Of a stretch of DNA of 37,372 bases, positions 32,285-37,372 are shown piece by piece. The translations under genes and the position numbers were made by a program. The stretch covers positions 1 through 37,372 of the forward strand of contig JANBPT010000412.1 of assembly GCA_027575765.1 (NCBI GenBank). The letters run 5' to 3'. The stretch's first letter is position 1; every line of letters begins with the position of its first letter. The notes under the pieces were generated by a model. The model was not told the origin of the DNA and made no database searches. It was given only the letters and a program-made list of their open reading frames with translations. This stretch comes from Tieghemiomyces parasiticus. Its lineage: Eukaryota; Kickxellomycota; Dimargaritomycetes; Dimargaritales; Dimargaritaceae.

Positions 32285-34681
32285 ATGGCAGGCTCCGTCA
32301 ACCCCGCAGTTCAGAAGTACCTTGAGGAGGTTGCACGACTTAAGGCTGAGGCCGCCGAGCGCGCTGCGGCGAAGGAGGCCAAAGCCAAGGCCAGTGAAGG
32401 GGCACTACCGCCCGGTATCCACAACGTCCAGGGCAAGGTAGGTTGAGCCATGGATCACTCCAGTAGCCCCTGTGACATGGCAAAGGACGCCAATGGCCCG
32501 GAATTTAACCATAGACCCCCGCCCCTCCTCCAATCCGGAATTCCTCCCTTGCAATATCAGTTAACGCTGGTCCTACCCGAACCGCCACCCGAGCCGGCGG
32601 CCGAGGACTGTTGTGGCGGGGGCTGTGTTCCATGCATCTTTGACACTTACCAGGACGACCTGGCAGACTACCGGGGCGAGGTGACCCGGCTACAGACGCT
32701 CTGGTCCGAGCGGCAGCAACCACCCGCCGCGGTCCAAACGGTAGCTGAGGGTGGATCTTCGGCCTATCCGGTCACCGATGTCGAGGACCTGATACGGGCA
32801 GCGGTCGTCAAATCGGCCGGCTCAGCGGGACAGAGGTTAACCCCTAGTCGCTTCACGCCGTTCCGCCTTGTCAATGTGGAGCAGATCAACCATGACACCG
32901 TACGGTGGGTGTGCGAGTCCGTCATTGACGAAGCTGGTGATCAAGACGCTGATAACAGGATGGGAATAGTGCCGTTTCAAATCCGGGAAGGCCAGCACAT
33001 TTTCATCCGGTAAGTCCGCCGAGGTGCAGTGCGACTACACTCTCCTACTTCTCACCAGCCCCTTTAGAGTTACAAGTCAACGGACGGAAGGGAGGGGGAG
33101 GAGGAGGATATTTTTAGCGTAAAGCCTGGAATAGGAATATGAAGGAAGGGTTACACATCAGCAACGGGGGGCGGGTCGCAGATCGCGTACAGGTTGACTA
33201 ATTCATTTCTTTCTACCTTGCTTTCGCGACCACTGCGTCGGGTTGATTCGCAACTGGAATCTCCAGGACGCTAGTTGAGGGCAAGTACGTGACCAGACCG
33301 TTCACGCCGCTGGCGACCCGCGCCCGGTCTCACCAGATCACGTTCATGATCAAGGTCAGTTGGTTTTAGCTCCTCTGCTATCATATTGGTTGACCGTCAG
33401 CCGCTGCGGGGCAGTCTGGGCACCAGGCGGCGACGAGTAGGCCATTGCCTCCCCAGCCAACCCTTCACAGGTCGAGGTCTGGAAACTGTCGCCTGAGACT
33501 GATTAATTACTTTATGCATTCGCCACTTGGAACAGATCTACCCGAGTCATCCTTACACCCAGACCCTGGCGGCGCGGGCGGGCGAGGATACAGTCCTTCT
33601 ACGCGGTCCTATATCCGGCGGTCCTAAACGTGATCTCCATGAGGTGAGTACCCGGTCAGCCCAACTTATTGACCCCTCCACCCTCGTCCTCCCCCTTCAG
33701 CACGGTATCCATAGTTCACAACTAAACGGATCGTAGCTGTAGTGCAAAAAAATATATTCCACCGCCCGGCTTGGTAACTATGGTCTAACCGCCAATCTAT
33801 GTTCAGCAGCGATTTTAACCTAGAGGACGGTTCCCACTACCATACTGGCTCATCCCTCCGTCTTTCCTCACTTTGCTATCGTGCAGGCCCGACGTATCGT
33901 CTTCTTCGCCGCCGGTTCAGGAATCATGCCGGCCTACCAGTACCTGGTGGAACTGCTGCGACGGCCGACAGACGGCGCTTTGTCATCCATCACACTCGTG
34001 TACTCGGCTCGCACGGTGGAGGATATCTGGTTGCGTACTGAGCTCGGCGACCTGGCGAAGGAAGCGTCGTTGTTCCGTTGCCATTTCGTTCTGACAAAAG
34101 TAAGTGGATTTTGGACCGGATGACGCTGACATGGCACCTTTCGGTATAGCAACGGCGTTCCAATGGTTGCACGCCTTCATCGCTGGCCATCGAAAGTACA
34201 CCTATAGCCCATCAGTTGATTCTTCCAAGCGTATCGACTTAAAGGTGCAAGCTTACATAATACTTGATCACTTTAGTTACAGCCCCCACCAATCTGACTC
34301 TTTAACTCACTTCCGCTCCCATTCTCACGCTCACCTGAAACCCACCCACATTGCGTCAATGCCAACCCCCTTCGTGCTCGCTACTTCTGATGACCCCCGT
34401 GATACTAGGGGCCCCAGCCGTCCCCACCCCTAAAAACTCTACAGGGTGGCCAGTACCATGGTGGCTTCGGACGTCTCAACGCCGCCCGGGTGGCCCAATT
34501 TTTGGCCAAGGCTGGGACTCCGCAGCCAGATCCCCACGTCCCTATTTCTATCTCCACGCTGGTACGCCGCGGTCCTGACACCCTCGTGCTGATCTGCGGA
34601 CCCCCTGCCTTCAACCTGGACATCAAACATCACGTAAGCCGGTTCGGCGTCCCTGAAACAGACATATTTGTTTTCCAGTAA
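32285..34681 (+). CDS. CYB5RL: CYB5RL-like NADH-cytochrome b5 reductase, six exons
   Basis: Spliced model: 32285-32437, 32561-33009, 33267-33354, 33536-33643, 33887-34099, 34445-34681, giving 415 residues. Donors are GTAGGT, GTAAGT, GTCAGT, GTGAGT and GTAAGT; all junctions keep phase (0,2,0,0,0). An Ala/Lys/Glu-rich helix opens the protein. Next comes the oxidoreductase-like cysteine domain (EDCCGGGCVPCIFDTYQDDL), exactly as at the N-terminus of human CYB5RL. Then follows a ferredoxin-reductase-type module: FAD motif RPFTP with GQHIFIR before it, LLRGPI, the NADH-binding GSGIMPAY, and CGPPAF near the end, finishing DIFVFQ. It should pass electrons from NADH via FAD to a b5-type acceptor; the human protein's substrate is not established. 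The acceptor of intron 1 is uncertain: an in-frame alternative at 32486 would add 25 residues but needs a 48-nt intron, far shorter than the others (181-345 nt). Confidence 0.88.
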
Positions 34682-34811
34682 CGTATAGATGGTACATTAG
34701 ACGGTTTGACCAGATTTGCTGCCAAAGTATAGTGCCACGTGTATTAATGAATCGATCAGGGCGATAGGCGTCGAGAAAGTGTGATCCTAGCCGAGAACCG
34801 CCGCTATATCT
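34682..34811. other. Convergent 3' spacer CYB5RL / NUR1
   Basis: Only 130 bp separate the two facing stop codons, so the 3' UTRs probably overlap on opposite strands. No AATAAA hexamer is evident on either strand. Confidence 0.5.
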
Positions 34812-36276
34812 TCAATAGGGTTCGGTGTAGCGTGGGTGGCGCCGGAAGGCCGCACGCGGGGTAGCGAACGGGGTGGGTTGCCGGGGCGGTGTGATATTGG
34901 AATGGCGGCGCTCGGGCGGGTCGCGCCGTCCAGAGTCGACGGCATATACGTCGGGGACATTCTCTTCACTGCCACTCCCGCTGCTATGGTCGTCGCTGCT
35001 CTCCGCGTACTGGCCGGGGCGCCACTCGGGGAAATTGGTTGCCTTGTCGTGCTTGATGACGAGCAGCCGTGGGTTGACGTAGGTCAGGTTATACTCGGAG
35101 AACATCTGCCCAAACAAGACCTGCTTGTCCTTCAGCAACTCAACGTATCGGTGGGTGGTGTAGTGTAGCTGGGCGCCAATAGCGAAGGCGCCCGGGATGA
35201 GGTAGTACCAGTTGTGGCCCGTAGCCAAGTGGACCACGAGGACCTGGGCGGGCGAGAACCATCGAAACACATTAAGTGCAAGTAGCGGCGGGGTCCACAT
35301 CTCGAGCTCCAATACCTCGCGCGACTGACCCGCCGAATTGCCAAAGATCCGGCGCCAGGCAGGCCACACCAATGACCCGTACCATGTTTGGGACCAAGCA
35401 GGGGAGTGGTACTCGAAGGAGCCCACCTGGATGTGGGTACTGTTGAGTGGGTCGTTGGGGTCCGCGTGCAGGAGCTGGTACGTGCGTGACCGCGTGAACA
35501 GATACAGGGTATTGATGATGCTGGTCAAAATTAGGAGGCCAAGCAGGAGAGAGCGCTGACCGGGAGTAATCAAAGGTGTGGATGGAGAGTGAGGTTAGAT
35601 AAAAAGGCCACTTTCACAATTTAGGAGAATGATACACCAGCGCCTAACTAAGGCTTCTTGAGATCCGACGGCTGACTTGCGGACGGCACGGTAACGGCCA
35701 CAGGTTGACCTACCCAAAAACTCAGGCTGAATAGGGTCGAGAACAGGCCCGCGGCGGGACGGTCGAGTTCGTACTCCCGTTGAATAAAGGCCGAGGCTGA
35801 GCCGTAACCATTCGGACGCTGCCGGCCAGGGTCGCGGAGAATACTCGTGCCTGGCGCTGGTGGGGGTCCTGCTTCAAGGATGACCGATATCCGGACGAGG
35901 CACAAGAGTAGGTTCAAGGTCATTGCGGCAGGCCAACTGACAGTTTGGGGAAACAGTAGGTAGGTATGGTTCATCATTTTGCCCGTATTAGTACGGCCGC
36001 GTCGCGAGGAAGTCAAGGGGTGGGGGAGGGGGCAATCTCATATCGACATTATGGCCGACGTGGTCCGAGGTCACCGGCTCTTTCTCGGACGACATACCTT
36101 AGACGGCGCTGAATCTTATCCCAGTCGAGGGCCTCAAAGTTCTCCCACCAGTCCAGAACAAAGTTCTGTGGGGCTTCCTGGGCCTTCTCGAACCACGACT
36201 GGCGGCGCACGTAGCGCTTCCGGCGGCGAGCACGTTTCCGCTCCACATCGGAGGCAATGGGCTTTTGCCGGCTCAT
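34812..36276 (-). CDS. NUR1: Nur1/DUF2418 nuclear rim membrane protein, three exons
   Basis: Spliced model on the minus strand: 36276-36098, 35936-35714, 35555-34812, giving 381 residues. Donors are GTATGT and GTAGGT; acceptors are GTCAG in both. Phases match (2, then 0). Intron 1 contains TACTAAT and intron 2 CTAAC as branch-site candidates. The product follows the DUF2418/Nur1 layout: a basic N-terminus, then WFEKAQEAP and ENFEALDWD, a first membrane helix at about 64-82, a second at about 123-155 ending NTLYLFTRSRTYQLL, then the conserved block with ELEMWTPPLLALNVFRWFSP, two further hydrophobic segments and MFSEYNLTYVNPRL. In yeasts Nur1 sits in the inner nuclear membrane with LEM-domain proteins and tethers rDNA or heterochromatin. 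The tail is Ser/Pro/Arg-rich and probably regulated by phosphorylation. Exon 3 alone begins at a TTG and lacks the N-terminus, so it would be mis-called as a separate gene. Confidence 0.85.
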
Positions 36277-36985
36277 CAGTTCGTGGAGTTATTGGTCGGC
36301 TGTGAAATATGGCGTTAGACAATAATATGATGATTTTTTTTAAGAAAGCCAATGAAGCTGAGAGTAAAGAGCTATGTGCCGTGTGCCGTGGCCGCACAGA
36401 TGTATATATGAAAAAAAAGGAAGCCACAGGCAAAGGCTCAATGCTATCAAGTGGGTAGGTTGCGTGCTGGGCTGTAGTCAAACAGAGGCAGGGCGCTAGA
36501 GGCAGCAAGCAGATTCAGAACGTCGGAATGGGCGGGGCAACTTACTGAACGCTATGTCATTGACCTGTTCCCAAGCGCTTTCGACGCCCGTGACGTCCGA
36601 TTAGGGTTTCACTACTCCGCTCGCCACTCGAACATTTAAACTCACGTGATAATTTATTATCTGCAGCTCGAATAGGTCGCCGTATGATTAAGGCCAGCCA
36701 TTTTGATATACTCGAAAATTATACTGGAGAATATGGCTTCGACGCTATACTCGTTTTTTCTTCTTTTTTTTTTTCTTTTAGGCAGGCTGGACATCAGAGC
36801 CCATGTAGCTGGAGGGTACCAAAACTTCTAACTTGCAACGCTTAGCCCCGACCCAGTCCCCGTACTTCTGGTCCCTGAGACTTATTACCTTCCGTGCCTT
36901 CGTTTAGGACGCATTGCTTATTGTCACCCTCGCTTTTGCAACGTGACGCAGCCATCTATCTGCTCAGTGATTTCCTGCCCTCCAC
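36277..36985. promoter_or_regulatory. Divergent promoter region of NUR1 and KRI1-like genes
   Basis: A 709-bp interval between outward-facing start codons. It contains an AT-rich stretch around 36640-36740, a long pyrimidine tract at 36752-36780 ending in TTTTAGG, which resembles a 3' splice site and could close a leader intron of the KRI1-like gene, and an ATG-TAG start-stop element at 36803-36808. No TATA box is clear for either side. Confidence 0.45.
36803..36808 (+). promoter_or_regulatory. Minimal start-stop uORF (ATG TAG) before KRI1-like gene
   Basis: This is the only ATG between the splice-acceptor-like pyrimidine tract and the main start codon, and it is immediately followed by TAG. 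It is the same type of element as in the bZIP leader. Its inclusion in the mRNA is inferred. Confidence 0.3.
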
Positions 36986-37372
36986 ATGCCACCGTACGGA
37001 AACCATGGCCGTCGTTTCGGCTCCGGGGCTAATGCAGGCCGGACAAACCAGCACTGGAATAACCAGCCTGCGGAACAAGAGGCTAGCTTCGCTAACGCTG
37101 TTCCGCTCGGCGACCCCAACCAGACCCTTGACAATGCTCACGGCGACGACAGTATCAGCCATGGCTTAGATAGCCTATCATCAAGCAGCGAGGAGGAAGA
37201 CGAAACCGGTGATCTTATGACCCCAGACGTCGACCTTCAAATCTTCAAGGCCATCGGCGCTATCCGTAACAAGGACCAGCGGCTGTACGATGATAAATCG
37301 AATTTCTTCTCCGCAGAGGAACTGCGCAAGTCCCGCCAGGAATGGGAGGCGAAGCTGAAGGCCCGCGAGCTC
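36986..37372 (+). CDS. KRI1: KRI1-like ribosome biogenesis protein, 5' part
   Basis: The frame runs 129 codons from an ATG with A at -3 (CACATGC) to the window edge without a stop, so the gene is cut off. After an Asn/Gly-rich N-terminus comes a Ser/Glu/Asp-rich acidic patch (SSSSEEEDETGD, about residues 72-83) followed by LMTPDVDLQIFKAIGAIRNK, then DQRLYDD and NFFS. That order (acidic patch, L-TP-x-D/V-D-xx-I-F-K/R-x-I-xx-I-R-x-KD, IYD/LYD, FF) is characteristic of Kri1, a nucleolar protein needed with Krr1 for 40S subunit assembly. The early INxxFAxRF-type motif found in many Kri1 proteins is not seen, so either the N-terminus has diverged or an upstream exon exists. The rest of the protein, including the YLKDYERK-like block that should follow, lies outside the window. 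Confidence 0.75.
   Translation, partial: MPPYGNHGRRFGSGANAGRTNQHWNNQPAEQEASFANAVPLGDPNQTLDNAHGDDSISHGLDSLSSSSEEEDETGDLMTPDVDLQIFKAIGAIRNKDQRLYDDKSNFFSAEELRKSRQEWEAKLKAREL

Noticed and set aside
34812..35573. Single-exon 253-residue version of the nuclear rim protein
   Set aside because: It would start at TTG, six codons upstream of a splice acceptor, and lacks the conserved N-terminal parts found in two upstream exons with matching phases.

Overview
This window is nuclear DNA from a fungus. It carries fungal families (a Nur1/DUF2418 nuclear-rim protein and a DUF3712 membrane protein) and spliceosomal introns with GTRNGT donors and pyrimidine-rich AG acceptors. There are no bacterial operons. 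Genes are moderately GC-rich and prefer C-ending codons. The telomere protein looks like CTC1, not the budding-yeast type Cdc13, which argues against Saccharomycotina. Together with the long non-coding spacers, this would suit an early-diverging ('zygomycete-grade') fungus, but that placement is inference.

Layout. Positions 1-2240 hold no gene I can support. A long intronless gene on the minus strand (2241-6128) encodes a likely CST-complex CTC1 subunit. It is head to head, across 473 bp, with PRP28/DDX23 (6602-9013, plus), the U5 snRNP DEAD-box helicase. About 3.4 kb of apparently empty DNA follows. Next is a TATA-driven gene for an 800-residue single-pass DUF3712 protein (12746-15148, plus), tail to tail with a Bax-inhibitor-1 (TMBIM6) gene (15706-16506, minus). 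From 16.5 to 28.0 kb lies a gene-poor stretch of about 11.5 kb. Its only convincing gene (19728-20432, minus) encodes a small secreted protein built of seven diverged ~28-residue repeats. A bZIP transcription factor follows (28013-29503, plus), with two upstream ATG elements in its leader. After another ~2.8 kb spacer come two multi-exon genes, tail to tail: a six-exon CYB5RL-like NADH-cytochrome b5 reductase (32285-34681, plus) and a three-exon NUR1 homologue (34812-36276, minus). The 5' part of a KRI1-like ribosome-biogenesis gene (36986 onward, plus) runs off the right edge.

No shared pathway joins these genes. They are mostly housekeeping functions: telomere capping, splicing, ER stress and calcium, redox, nuclear-envelope tethering and ribosome biogenesis. 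The least explained items are the fungal CTC1, the repeat protein alone in a gene-poor region, and the start-stop (ATG-TAG) elements in two leaders. I found no tRNA, rRNA, CRISPR array, complete transposon or biosynthetic cluster.
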